The notes below the pieces were generated by a model. It did not search any database. It worked only from the letters and a program-made list of their open reading frames with translations, and was not told the origin of the DNA. Of a stretch of 64,000 bases of DNA, positions 40,510 to 49,746 are shown one piece after another; position 1 is the stretch's first letter, and each line of letters begins with the position of its first letter. This DNA is from Actinomycetes bacterium. GTDB taxonomy: Bacteria > Actinomycetota > Actinomycetes > Actinomycetales > Dermatophilaceae. The stretch is from assembly GCA_023420415.1 (NCBI GenBank), contig JAEZWF010000003.1, positions 77,641 through 141,640 of the forward strand. The letters run 5' to 3'. Both the position numbers and the translations under genes were made by a program.

Positions 40510-41805
40510 ATGAGCGCACTGCCGACCGAGGGCGACCTCCACGGCCCCGACCACTCCCGGCCCGCCCTCGCAGCGGTCTTCGGGGCGCCGGCCGGGCCGG
40601 TGGCACGCCGACTGGTGGCGTCGTACTGCTTCCCGCCCTACAGCGACACCGCGGCCATCGTCGCGGCCAAGCGGGTGCACGACCACGGCGAGGCCGTCGA
40701 CGTCATCTGCAACGCCATGGACTCGATCCGGCACCGCGACCCCAGCCTGGTGCAGCTGTGCGGTGGGCTCGTGCGGCGGTTCGCGGCAGTCCCCTCGCGC
40801 ACGGCGTTCAGCTCGTGGACCTCGATCTCCTCCTACGCCCACCTGGGGCTGGACACGTTCCTGCGCTGGGAGGCCGAGCAGGGCGAGTACGAGTCGGTCT
40901 ACAGCCGGGCGCAGTTCGCGGCGTCGCACTTCCTCGCCGCGCAGGTCAAGACCGCGCGTCCCCAGATCAGCTGGGACGCCGAGTTCTCCGACCCGCTGTC
41001 CCACGACGTCCTCGGCCGTCCGCGCGAGGCCCGTGCGGAGGACGACCGCACGCTGGCGCGGTTGCGCGAGTCGATCGAGGCGGCCGGCTTCCGTCCCCCG
41101 GACGGGCTCAACTCCTTCGAGTGGTGCGAGGCGCTGGCGTTCGCGCTCGCCGACCGCATCATGTTCACCAACGAGCACCAGCGCGACTTCATGCTGGAGA
41201 GCTGCCGCGACCCGCAGCTGGCGACCCGCGCCGAACGGGTCAGCGTCGTCTCACCGCACCCCACCCCTGCCCCTGAGCTCTACACCGCCAGGCCGTCGGA
41301 GCAGTGGCTCGACCCTGACCGTCGGCACATCGGCTACTTCGGCAACTTCTACGCCAACCGCGGCGTGGCAGGCGTGCTGGACGCCCTGGACCGGCTGCCC
41401 CGCGCGCACCGTGACCGGGTCCTGCTGCACGTCTACACGTCCAAGCCGGAGGAGCTGCGCGAGGTCGTGGCCGACCGCGGCCTGGCGGACTGTGTCGACG
41501 TGGGCCCCTTCGTGGGGTACCTCGACTTCCTCGCGCTGGCGCGGCGGATGGACTGCCTGCTGGTGAACGACGCGGTCAGCCCGCCCGGGGTGCAGAACCC
41601 GTTCCTGCCCTCCAAGTGGAGCGACTACCGCGGCAGCGGCACCCCGGTGTGGGGTGTGGTCGAGGAGGGCAGTGCGCTCGACGGGCAGCCGTTGGACCAC
41701 CGCTCACCCATCGAGCACGTGAGCGCCGCCGTGCAGGTGCTGATGCGAATCAGCTCTGCCCCAGCACGATCTGGCGCAGTCGCGAGCCCGACTCCGGGGC
41801 GCTGA
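40510..41805 (+). CDS. glycosyltransferase-like protein (GT4 type)
   Basis: The 431-residue protein has GT-B features: an N-terminal half with RRLVASYCFPPYSDTAAIVA and the AAIVAAKRV helix, and a donor-binding half with HIGYFGNFYANRGVAGVLDA, VLLHVYTSKPEELREVV and NPFLPSKWSDYRGSGTPVWG. The overall layout resembles actinobacterial cell-wall transferases. No catalytic residue can be named with confidence. It lies 18 bases downstream of the fused transferase and ends with a 56-base overlap with the convergent 999-residue gene, with no terminator between. Confidence 0.75.
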   Translation: MSALPTEGDLHGPDHSRPALAAVFGAPAGPVARRLVASYCFPPYSDTAAIVAAKRVHDHGEAVDVICNAMDSIRHRDPSLVQLCGGLVRRFAAVPSRTAFSSWTSISSYAHLGLDTFLRWEAEQGEYESVYSRAQFAASHFLAAQVKTARPQISWDAEFSDPLSHDVLGRPREARAEDDRTLARLRESIEAAGFRPPDGLNSFEWCEALAFALADRIMFTNEHQRDFMLESCRDPQLATRAERVSVVSPHPTPAPELYTARPSEQWLDPDRRHIGYFGNFYANRGVAGVLDALDRLPRAHRDRVLLHVYTSKPEELREVVADRGLADCVDVGPFVGYLDFLALARRMDCLLVNDAVSPPGVQNPFLPSKWSDYRGSGTPVWGVVEEGSALDGQPLDHRSPIEHVSAAVQVLMRISSAPARSGAVASPTPGR

Positions 41806-44749
41806 ACCGCTCGCGGACCGTCTCGAGTGTCTCCGCGCTGGCGGCCTCCCAGCCACCCTCGCCGCTGATCGTGAGGATGCGCCGGGCAGCCTCCCGTGGC
41901 GTCGCCACGACCCAGTCGCGGGGGAAGAGGCCGGTCGCGCCGTCGAGGCCTGCGTAGACGGGCCAGTCCCGCACCACCGGTACGGCACCGCTGGCCGCCA
42001 TCTCGACCAGGCCGATGTGGAAGCTCTCGCGACGGCTGGTGCTCAGGGCCCACCCCACCTCGTTCAGGTGGTCGGGCAGCCGGGTGGTGTAGCCGACGTA
42101 GTCGACGTTGTCCCACAGGCTCGACTCCGTGACCCGCTGGTGGAAGGCGGCCGCTGCGGCCCGCTCCACCGGGTTGGAGTCGGAGACGGCGAAGTCCTTC
42201 CCGATCAGCCGCAGCCGCCACTGCGGGTCGTGCCGGCGCAGCTCGGCCAGCACGTCGAGCGCCCACTGGGGGTCCTTGACCTGTTGGGCCCAGCCGACCA
42301 TGCCCAGGGTCTTGGCGGCGGCCGCGGTCTTCGGCTGGCGGTAGCGGTCGACGTGCACGGGGTTCGGGACGACGTGCAGGCGTACGTGGTCGAGGCGCTC
42401 GCCGAGCGCGGCGACCGCTGCGCGCCGCAGGTGCTCGGCCGGGAAGATCGCGTCGGTGACCTTGGACCACTCGGCCGTGTGCAGCCATGCGCTGAGGGTG
42501 TCCACACCGTGCATCCGCACCACGACCCGGGTCCCGGGCGGCACCACCTGGGTGACCCAGGTCAGGCCCTTGTCCGCCCAGTCGACGAAGACCACGTCGG
42601 CGGCGAGGGCCTCGGCGGTGGCGACGTCGACCACCGGTGGGTGGCCGGTCGCGGCCAACAGCCGCTCGCGGACGGTGACGGGGTCGACACCGGTGTTGGT
42701 GAAGCGCTTCTGCCGCTCGGCCAGGTCGAGCACCTCCACGTCGGCCACCGTGCCGAGCTCCTCGGCGACCACCTTCGCGAACTTGGGGTAGGCACCGGGC
42801 AGGAGGGTCACCCGGGGTCGACCGTGGGTGGTCCTTGCCGTTGTGCCGGCGCGCAGCGGCACCCCGGGCGTGGTGCTGGACAGGAGTCTTCCCACCTCCG
42901 AGTCCCGCAGCGGGGCGAGGAAGGTGGCCGGGTCGGACACGATGGGCGAGGAGAGCTCGGCCGTGTGCAGTCGTCGCGTGAACTGCAGGTCGAGCGCGAC
43001 GGTCGTGAGGAAGGCGGCGCGCTCGGGGTCGTCCGAGAGTGCGGCGTCCGCGTCGGCCAGGGTCCTGCGCACCACCTGCGGCACGTCGACGGCGTCACGG
43101 TCGCCATCGGTCAGGATGTGCTGGAGGGCGTCGAGGGCCGGCATGCCGGTGTCAGCAATTGCATTGTCCCCGAACAGGTTTCGGCAGTCGTGGAACACCT
43201 GCTCTGCTGCCTGCAGACGCCCAACCCGTTGCAGCCGATAGCCCACCATGGCCCAGAGCCCGGGCTCCGCCTCGGCGCGGCTCCGTGCGGGGTCCAGGGT
43301 GAGCAGCCGTGACGCCGCGCGGGCGGCGTGAGCGTCAGCCAGCGAGCCACTGAACTGGCTGGCCGCGGTGCGCATCGTGAGCAGGGCCAGCTGGTGGCCG
43401 TCGAGTGCGGTGTTTGCCGAGTCGTCGCCGTAGGCCCTGAGCAGGACGGCGCCCTCGCGATCGAGGACGACCCGCGGACCCGGCTCGGCGAGCAGGGCTG
43501 CGGCCCGGTTGTCGAGCCGCGAGTATGCCGGCCGGCCCAGTCGCGCGGGCACCAGCTCGGGCAGGAGGCGCCGCCCCACCCGCATGGCCTCGCGGGACGC
43601 GCGGCGGGCGGCCCGGTGGCTGCGGGGAGAGCCTGCGCGCACCCGCGACTCGACCCACGGCACGGTCTTCGGCAGCAGCTCGACCCGGTGGGTGTCGGGC
43701 AGCTTACGGAGCATCTTGACCAGGCCGCCGCGGTAGTGCAGGGCCCGGACCCCGAACCCCGCGCGGGAGAGGAACATGATCATGCGCGCGTGGTCGTTGA
43801 TCGCACGCGCGCTGCCCGCGACGACGACCAGCCCACGTCCTCCGGGTGGGGGCGTGTGGAACAGGGCGAAGCCCTCGGCCGGCCCGTCGTGGCCCCCGGC
43901 TCGCAGGCTGCTGACGCCCGGGATGGCGGCGTCGCGCACCGCGCGTTCTGCGCGCGGACGGTGTTCGGGGTGCCGCTCGAGCCAGTGGCGCAGGTCGGCG
44001 AGCTCGGCGGCGACCAGCGCGGTCGTGATGCTGCTGCGGTCGGCCGGGTCGGACTGGGTGCCGGTCGTGAGCGCCGCCACCGCCGCCAGCCGGGCGCACA
44101 CGTTGTGCTCGAAGTCGTCTCCCGGCTCGGCCGCCGCGCTCATCCGGTAGTCGGCGCCGAGCCGACCCGGCTCGAGGTCGAAGGTCGTGAACTGGTGGTC
44201 GAACCGGGAGTAGAGGTGGCCGCTCTGCACGGCGTCGCCGCCCCGCGTGAGCTGCGGCACGAGGGGTGTCTCCCGCAGCCAGCTGGTCGGGATGAGCTTC
44301 CCGCCACGGGCTCGGGCGAGGTCGACCGCCCGCTCCGGGGCCACGTGGTGCCCGCCGTCGTCGGCGGCACCGACCACTGTCCCGCAGAGGCGGGCTGCCG
44401 GCACGTGCTCGGGGTGCCGGGCGTCGTAGAGGCACTCGAGGTAGGCACTGGAGACGGTGTCGCGGCCGTCGACCAGCGCGGTCCAGCTGCCCCGTGCCCG
44501 CTGGACCCCGAGGTTGCGGGCGGCGGCAGAGGTCTCGGCGCGTTCGTCGACCAGTTTGACGTCGTGCCGTGACAGCGCGCCCGTGCGGACGCGTTCGAGC
44601 GCGCGCTCGGCCTCGCTCCCGGGGCCGTGCAGGGCAACGACCACCTCGAAGAACTCCGGCGGAAGAGACTGTCGTGCAAGGGATTCGAGGCATTCCGCCA
44701 GCTCCTCGCTGGAGCCGGGGGCGGACACGACCACGGAGACGTCAGGCAC
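41750..44749 (-). CDS. large two-domain glycosyltransferase (GT2 plus GT4-like)
   Basis: The 999-residue protein opens with a GT2 domain (MPDVSVVVSAPGSSEELAEC, FFEVVVALHGPG, SAAARNLGVQRARGSWTALV then DGRD as the metal motif). A middle region of about 400 residues is Ala/Arg-rich, helical and unrecognised, with an annotation-poor segment (ARAINDHARMIMFLSRAGFG). The C-terminal third is a GT4-like domain with VFVDWADKGLTWVTQ, VVVRMHGVDTLSAWLHTAEW, LGMVGWAQQVKDPQWALDVL and TSRRESFHIGLVEMAASGAV. It is convergent with the previous gene. Large multidomain transferases are typical of long-chain teichoic-acid-like or wall-polysaccharide synthesis. Confidence 0.82.
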   Translation of the reverse strand: MPDVSVVVSAPGSSEELAECLESLARQSLPPEFFEVVVALHGPGSEAERALERVRTGALSRHDVKLVDERAETSAAARNLGVQRARGSWTALVDGRDTVSSAYLECLYDARHPEHVPAARLCGTVVGAADDGGHHVAPERAVDLARARGGKLIPTSWLRETPLVPQLTRGGDAVQSGHLYSRFDHQFTTFDLEPGRLGADYRMSAAAEPGDDFEHNVCARLAAVAALTTGTQSDPADRSSITTALVAAELADLRHWLERHPEHRPRAERAVRDAAIPGVSSLRAGGHDGPAEGFALFHTPPPGGRGLVVVAGSARAINDHARMIMFLSRAGFGVRALHYRGGLVKMLRKLPDTHRVELLPKTVPWVESRVRAGSPRSHRAARRASREAMRVGRRLLPELVPARLGRPAYSRLDNRAAALLAEPGPRVVLDREGAVLLRAYGDDSANTALDGHQLALLTMRTAASQFSGSLADAHAARAASRLLTLDPARSRAEAEPGLWAMVGYRLQRVGRLQAAEQVFHDCRNLFGDNAIADTGMPALDALQHILTDGDRDAVDVPQVVRRTLADADAALSDDPERAAFLTTVALDLQFTRRLHTAELSSPIVSDPATFLAPLRDSEVGRLLSSTTPGVPLRAGTTARTTHGRPRVTLLPGAYPKFAKVVAEELGTVADVEVLDLAERQKRFTNTGVDPVTVRERLLAATGHPPVVDVATAEALAADVVFVDWADKGLTWVTQVVPPGTRVVVRMHGVDTLSAWLHTAEWSKVTDAIFPAEHLRRAAVAALGERLDHVRLHVVPNPVHVDRYRQPKTAAAAKTLGMVGWAQQVKDPQWALDVLAELRRHDPQWRLRLIGKDFAVSDSNPVERAAAAAFHQRVTESSLWDNVDYVGYTTRLPDHLNEVGWALSTSRRESFHIGLVEMAASGAVPVVRDWPVYAGLDGATGLFPRDWVVATPREAARRILTISGEGGWEAASAETLETVRERFSAPESGSRLRQIVLGQS

Positions 44750-44789
44750 GCGGTGACCCTAGGGTGCGCCGGTGAACGAAGGGTGAAGG

Positions 44790-46277
44790 TCAGGTGACCT
44801 GGGGGCCGGGTCTGGTACGCGCGGCCAGGCGCAGGCGAATACTCACGGCCAGGACCACGAGCAGCAGGGCGGAGATCACGCCGAAGCCGAGGCGGGGGAT
44901 GAGCGGCAGGGCGATGCCGATCCCGCCGCCGACGACCCAGGCGATCTGGAGCACCGTCTCCGACCAGGCGAAGACCCGGGTGCGCACCGACTCCTGGATG
45001 TCGCGCTGGACGATGGCATCGGTGCTGAGCTTGATCAGCTGGGCGCCGAGCCCGGCCGTCAGCCCGAGCGCCAGCAGGGGGATGAGCGAGTAGAACAACG
45101 CTGCGCAGAGGGCGACCACGACCTCCACCAGGAGGGTCACGCTGATGATCGCCTCGGGACGCAGCCGGCGCAGCGCGTTGCCGATGACGGTGCCCAGCGC
45201 GTTGCCGGCCCCCGCCGCACCCACGACCAGGGCGAGCACGAGGGTGCCGCTGTAGCCCTCGATCGGGTGCTCGCGCATGAGGAAGGCCATGAACATCGTG
45301 AGGAAGCCGGTGAGCAGCCGTGCACCCATCGCACTGGTGAGCGCGGTGAGCACCGCGGGTGGCAGTGCAGCCAGCCGTGCCCGCAGCCGGGCGAACGGGT
45401 TGCGGGAGGGCGCGACGACCACCTCGCCGCGGGGCAGCCGGATCGGGCCGGTGTCCTCGATGTCCTGCTCGCCCACGCTGCTGTCGACGCGCTGCGGCAG
45501 CCGGATGGCCAGGATGGTGCCGACGACGTAGATGACGAAGGCGAGCCGCAGCGACCACTCGGGCCCGACCTTGGCCAGGGCACCGGCGACGCCGCCGCCG
45601 ACCGCCATGCCCGCGACGCCCGCGAGCGAGATGCGCGAGTTGGCGTTGACCAGGGTGAACCCCGGTGGCAGGAGCCGCGGGACGGCTGCCGACCTCGTCA
45701 CGCCATAGGCCTTGGCGGCCACGAGGCAGCCGAGGGCCGCCGGGAAGAGCCACGGCGAACCGGTCGCCACCGCCCCCGCCAGCACCCAGCACAGGAAGGC
45801 GCGCAGGGCGAGGGTCGTGCCGATCGCCCACCGGCGCCCGTGGCGGAACCGGTCGAGCAGCGGGCCGATGAACGGCGCGAGCAACGCGAAGGGCGCCATC
45901 GTCAGCAGCAGGAACTGGGCCACCTGCCCGCGCGCCTCGTCGGTCGGGATCGCGAAGATCGTGCCGGCCAGGCTGACCGTGAGGGCCGCGTCACCGCAGA
46001 TGTTGACGAAGTGCAGCTCGACCAGCCGCGCCAACCCGCTCTCGTCGGCGCCGGCGGAGTTGGTGTAGGCGCGGGCCCGTCGGACTCCCGCCCTCGAGCC
46101 GCGACCCGCGAACCGCGCACCCGCGACCGTCCCACGGCCGATGGCGCGTCCCACGCGCGACGCGCCACCCCGCAGGCGACCCGTGCGGGCGGCGGGTTCG
46201 TCCGGGGGAGACTCCGGACGAACCTGGTGTGGTCCGGGGTCGTGGGGTCGTGAGGCGCCCCTCGCCGCGGGCGTCAT
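44790..46277 (-). CDS. MFS transporter with long basic N-terminal extension
   Basis: The 495-residue protein has about 12 hydrophobic segments after an unusual 85-residue Arg/Pro/Gly-rich cytoplasmic lead. MFS-style loops include GPLLDRFRHGRRWAIGTTL between helices 2 and 3 and a long loop with SSVGEQDIEDTGPIRLPRGE in the middle. The start within the mutY stop (ATGA at 46277) supports the extended N-terminus, although a shorter start is possible. It ends 41 bases after the 999-residue transferase start. Substrate unknown; drug or polysaccharide-precursor export are both conceivable. Confidence 0.82.
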   Translation of the reverse strand: MTPAARGASRPHDPGPHQVRPESPPDEPAARTGRLRGGASRVGRAIGRGTVAGARFAGRGSRAGVRRARAYTNSAGADESGLARLVELHFVNICGDAALTVSLAGTIFAIPTDEARGQVAQFLLLTMAPFALLAPFIGPLLDRFRHGRRWAIGTTLALRAFLCWVLAGAVATGSPWLFPAALGCLVAAKAYGVTRSAAVPRLLPPGFTLVNANSRISLAGVAGMAVGGGVAGALAKVGPEWSLRLAFVIYVVGTILAIRLPQRVDSSVGEQDIEDTGPIRLPRGEVVVAPSRNPFARLRARLAALPPAVLTALTSAMGARLLTGFLTMFMAFLMREHPIEGYSGTLVLALVVGAAGAGNALGTVIGNALRRLRPEAIISVTLLVEVVVALCAALFYSLIPLLALGLTAGLGAQLIKLSTDAIVQRDIQESVRTRVFAWSETVLQIAWVVGGGIGIALPLIPRLGFGVISALLLVVLAVSIRLRLAARTRPGPQVT

Positions 46278-47176
46278 GGGCCGCCTCGCCGCCCCGGTAG
46301 CGCGAAGAGATCGCCGTCGAGAGGCTCCACGAGCCCGTCGGCGACCAAGGAGTCAAGGCAGCGTTCGCGCTGGATCTCGTTGTCGGACAACGCCTCCAGC
46401 CTGCCACGAGGAAGCGGCGAGTCGGCGTCACGCAACGCCGCGAGGAGTATGCCGCGCAGCTGCCGGTCGGTGCCCTCCCACGCCTGGCCGCGCCGTGGTG
46501 GTCCGTCGTGTGCCGGCCGGCCGGCGAGCCGCCAGGCGCACAGCGACGCGACCGGGCAGTCCTCGCACCGGGGCGCTCGGGCGGTGCACACGAGGGCGCC
46601 CAGCTCCATGACGGCCACGCTCCAGGTGCGGGCGTCGGACGCGTCGTCCGGCACCAGCCCGGCAGCCAGGGTGAGTTCGGCCCGCGTCGGTGACGGGGCG
46701 GCATACTCGCGTCCCTGCACGACACGGGCGAGCACGCGGCGGACGTTGGTGTCGACGACCGTGGTGCGCTCGCCGAAGGCGAAGGTCGCGACGGCTGCGG
46801 CGGTGTAGGTGCCGACGCCGGGCAGGGTCAGCAGGTCGGCCTCGGCGGACGGCACCTCGCCGCCGTGGTCGGCCACCATGGCGACGGCGGCGGCGTGCAG
46901 CCGCAGGGCCCGCCGCGGGTAGCCGAGGCGGCCCCACGCGTGCACCGCCTCACCCGGCGGCTCGGCGGCCAGGCCGGCCGGGGTGGGCCAGCGGCGCAGC
47001 CATTCCTGCCAGACCGGCAACACCCGGGCGACCGGGGTCTGCTGGAGCATGACCTCCGAGACGAAGATGCCCCACGGGGTGGCGTCCGCACGGCGCCAGG
47101 GCAGGTCGCGGGCGGCACCGGCATACCAACGCAGGATCGGTCGGTGCAGCCGCTCGGGGGCGGCGCCGGCCGTCAC
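46274..47176 (-). CDS. mutY: A/G-specific adenine glycosylase
   Basis: MutY removes adenine mispaired with 8-oxoguanine. The 300-residue protein shows the family features SEVMLQQTPVARVLP, the helix-hairpin-helix LPGVGTYTAAAVATFAF with the Lys-equivalent region, the catalytic Asp in VVDTNVRRVLAR, and the iron-sulfur cluster Cys set CTARAPRCEDCPVASLC. It lacks a long Nudix-like C-terminal domain, ending soon after the cluster, so it is a short form. It overlaps disA (GTGA) and the MFS gene (ATGA), so all three are co-translated. Together with nei it forms the window's oxidative base-repair capacity. Confidence 0.93.
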   Translation of the reverse strand: MTAGAAPERLHRPILRWYAGAARDLPWRRADATPWGIFVSEVMLQQTPVARVLPVWQEWLRRWPTPAGLAAEPPGEAVHAWGRLGYPRRALRLHAAAVAMVADHGGEVPSAEADLLTLPGVGTYTAAAVATFAFGERTTVVDTNVRRVLARVVQGREYAAPSPTRAELTLAAGLVPDDASDARTWSVAVMELGALVCTARAPRCEDCPVASLCAWRLAGRPAHDGPPRRGQAWEGTDRQLRGILLAALRDADSPLPRGRLEALSDNEIQRERCLDSLVADGLVEPLDGDLFALPGRRGGP

Positions 47177-48255
47177 ACGTAGCGTTCGAGGATGCTCGAC
47201 TCGGCGAGGCGCGACAGGCCCTCGCGGACGGCGCGGGCGCGGCCCTCGCCGACGCCCTCGACGTCCATGAGCTCCTCGAGGTTGGCGGCGAGCAGCTTCT
47301 GCAGGCTCCCGAAGTGGTCGACGAGGCGTTCGACGATGGCACCCGGCAGCCGGGGGACCTTCGTGAGCAGCCGGTAGCCGCGCGGACTGACGGCGGCGTC
47401 GAGGGCATCGCCGCCCACGGCGAACCCGAGCGCCCTCGCGCCGGCGGACAGGTCGAGCAGCTCGGTGGAGGTGAGCTCCTCGAGCGCGCTCATGGCCTCC
47501 TCGAGCGTGAGGTTGCCCTTGGCCTCGGGCAGGTAGTCGCGGATGACGAGCTCACGGTCGTTGCCGAGGCCGCCGGTCAGCTCCTCGAGCTGCAGGGTCA
47601 GCAGGCGTCCGTCGGTGCCGAGCTCGACGACGTAGCCGGAGATCTCGTCGCTGATCCGGCGCACCATCTCCAGGCGCTGGAGCACGCTGGCGACGTCGCG
47701 GACGGTGACGAGGTCCTCGATCTCGAGGGCGGACAGGGTGCCGGTCACCTCGTCGAGCCGCGCCTTGTAGCGCTCGAGGGTCTGCAGGGCCTGGTTGGCC
47801 CGGGACAGGATCGCGCTGGAGTCCTCGAGCACGTGGCGGCGGCCGTCGACGTAGAGCGCGACGATGCGCATCGACTGGCTCACCGAGATGACGGGGTAGC
47901 CGGTCTGCTTGGCGACGCGCTCGGCGGTGCGGTGGCGGGTGCCGGACTCGCTGGTCTCGATGCCCGGGTCGGGCACGAGCTGGGTGGCGGCGCGCAGGAT
48001 GCGGGATGCCTCGCGGTCGAGCACGATGCCGCCGTCCATCTTGGCGAGCTCGCGCAGCCGGGTGGCGGAGAACTCGATGTCGAGCGGGAAGCCGCCGGTG
48101 CTGAGCGACTCGACCACGCGGTCGTTGCCGAGCACGATGAGCGCACCGGTGCGCCCGCGGAGGATTCGTTCGAGGCCGTCACGCAGCTCGGTGCCCGGAG
48201 CCACGGCGGCGAGGGTCGCGCGCAGCGCGTCGTCCTCGCGGTTGTCCACGTCCAC
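47173..48255 (-). CDS. disA: DNA integrity-scanning diadenylate cyclase
   Basis: DisA makes cyclic di-AMP from ATP and slides on DNA to sense lesions. The 360-residue protein has the DAC domain with the DGGIV motif (KMDGGIVLD) and RHR motif (GTRHRTAERVAKQTG), a helical spine and a C-terminal helix-hairpin-helix DNA-binding domain (LDVEGVGEGRARAVREGLSR-like). The start is a GTG at 48255 behind GAGGGG. In Bacillus and mycobacteria disA is next to radA, as here, and the two proteins interact. mutY follows by overlap. Confidence 0.95.
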   Translation of the reverse strand: MDVDNREDDALRATLAAVAPGTELRDGLERILRGRTGALIVLGNDRVVESLSTGGFPLDIEFSATRLRELAKMDGGIVLDREASRILRAATQLVPDPGIETSESGTRHRTAERVAKQTGYPVISVSQSMRIVALYVDGRRHVLEDSSAILSRANQALQTLERYKARLDEVTGTLSALEIEDLVTVRDVASVLQRLEMVRRISDEISGYVVELGTDGRLLTLQLEELTGGLGNDRELVIRDYLPEAKGNLTLEEAMSALEELTSTELLDLSAGARALGFAVGGDALDAAVSPRGYRLLTKVPRLPGAIVERLVDHFGSLQKLLAANLEELMDVEGVGEGRARAVREGLSRLAESSILERYV

Positions 48256-48294
48256 TGGCCCCTCGGTGCCTCAAGCTGGTAGGTCGCGGCGAGT

Positions 48295-49692
48295 CTAACG
48301 GGGTGCGGGCTGCAGCGCCGCGACCACCGCGCTGCGGATGTCCGGGCACTCCACGACCTGCAGGCCGTCGGGGACGGGGCCGTTGCCGGCCGTCCCCGTC
48401 GGCACGTATGCCGTGCGGAAGCCCAGCCTGGCCGCCTCCGCCAGCCGGCGGGGTATGCCGGTCACCGGACGCAGCTCGCCGGCGAGCCCCAGCTCGCCGA
48501 AGGCGACGGCGTCCTGGGCCAGCGGCTGGTCCTTGACCGCGCTGGCCATGGCGAGCGCGACGGCCAGGTCGGAGGCGGGCTCGGTGACGCGGACGCCGCC
48601 GACCGTCGAGAGGTAGACGTCCGACCCGCCGATGGGCGCACCGGCCCGCTTGGCGAGCACCGCCACGATCATTGCGACCCGGGCGGAGTCGAGCCCGCTC
48701 GTGGCGCGCCGCGGGGTGGGGATCTCGGACGTGCTCACCAGGGCCTGCACCTCGGTCATCAGTGGGCGTCGTCCCTCGAGCGTCACCGTCACGCAGGTGC
48801 CCGGCACCGTGAGGGTGTTGCGCGAGAGAAACAGCCCACTGGGGTCGGCGAGCCCGACGATGCCGACGTCGGACAGGTCGAAGCAGCCCACCTCGTCGGT
48901 CGGGCCGTAGCGGTTCTTGACCGCGCGCACGAGCCGCAGCCGCGAGTGGCGGTCGCCCTCGAACTGCACGACGACGTCGACGAGGTGCTCGAGCACCCGC
49001 GGACCGGCGATCGAGCCGTCCTTGGTGACGTGACCGACGAGGAGGGTGGCGATGCCGCGCGACTTGGCGACCTGGATCAGCGAGGCGGCGACCTCGCGGA
49101 CCTGGCTGACGTTGCCGGCCGCCCCCTCGACCTCGCCGCTCGCGATGGTCTGCACGGAGTCGATGACGAGCAGGTCGGGTTGCGTGGAGTCGACCTGGCC
49201 GAGCACGGTCGCGAGGTCGGTCTCGGACGCGAGGAACAGGCTCGCCGCCATGGCCTCGATCCGCTCGGCGCGCATGCGCACCTGTGCGGCCGACTCCTCG
49301 CCCGTGACGTAGAGGACGGTGCGCGTCTCCTGGCCTCCTGCGTCCCCCTGGCGGGCCGCGCGGGCCGCGACGTCGAGCAGCAGGGTGGACTTGCCGATGC
49401 CCGGCTCGCCCGCGACGAGAACCACCGACCCCGGCACGAGCCCGCCGCCGAGGACCCGGTCGAACTCGCCGACACCGGTCGGCACCGCCTCTGCGCGCCG
49501 GGCGTCGACCTGCCCGATCGGGACGGCCGGGCGCTCGACCGCGGCTGCTGCGGTCGTGCGGACGGACACTGCCCCGACCTCGCTGACCGTGCCCCACGCC
49601 TGACACTCGCCACACCGGCCGACCCACTTGACGGTGGTCCACCCGCACTCCGAACAGCGGTACCCCGGTGCCGCCTTCGCCTTCGCTGCCAT
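48295..49692 (-). CDS. radA: DNA repair protein RadA (Sms)
   Basis: RadA is a RecA-like helicase that processes recombination intermediates. The 465-residue protein has a C4 zinc finger (YRCSECGWTTVKWVGRCGEC), Walker A GEPGIGKSTLL, the RadA-specific KNRxG motif here as KNRYG (usual KNRFG), and a C-terminal Lon-like domain (SDLAVALAMASAVKDQPL, GELGLAGELRPV). I use the ATG at 49692 (MAAKAKAAPGYRC) supported by TAGGTT 7 bases upstream. It is followed by disA after 39 bases. Confidence 0.95.
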   Translation of the reverse strand: MAAKAKAAPGYRCSECGWTTVKWVGRCGECQAWGTVSEVGAVSVRTTAAAAVERPAVPIGQVDARRAEAVPTGVGEFDRVLGGGLVPGSVVLVAGEPGIGKSTLLLDVAARAARQGDAGGQETRTVLYVTGEESAAQVRMRAERIEAMAASLFLASETDLATVLGQVDSTQPDLLVIDSVQTIASGEVEGAAGNVSQVREVAASLIQVAKSRGIATLLVGHVTKDGSIAGPRVLEHLVDVVVQFEGDRHSRLRLVRAVKNRYGPTDEVGCFDLSDVGIVGLADPSGLFLSRNTLTVPGTCVTVTLEGRRPLMTEVQALVSTSEIPTPRRATSGLDSARVAMIVAVLAKRAGAPIGGSDVYLSTVGGVRVTEPASDLAVALAMASAVKDQPLAQDAVAFGELGLAGELRPVTGIPRRLAEAARLGFRTAYVPTGTAGNGPVPDGLQVVECPDIRSAVVAALQPAPR

Positions 49693-49699
49693 GCCGCAC

Positions 49700-49705
49700 A
49701 ACCTA
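49700..49705 (-). promoter_or_regulatory. -10 element TAGGTT of radA
   Basis: On the minus strand TAGGTT ends seven bases before the radA ATG with no ribosome site, indicating a leaderless transcript that would also carry disA, mutY and the MFS gene. Confidence 0.6.
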
Positions 49706-49746
49706 TGCGGCCACACCGACAGCCGTGTCCTGCGAGTGACTCCGGG

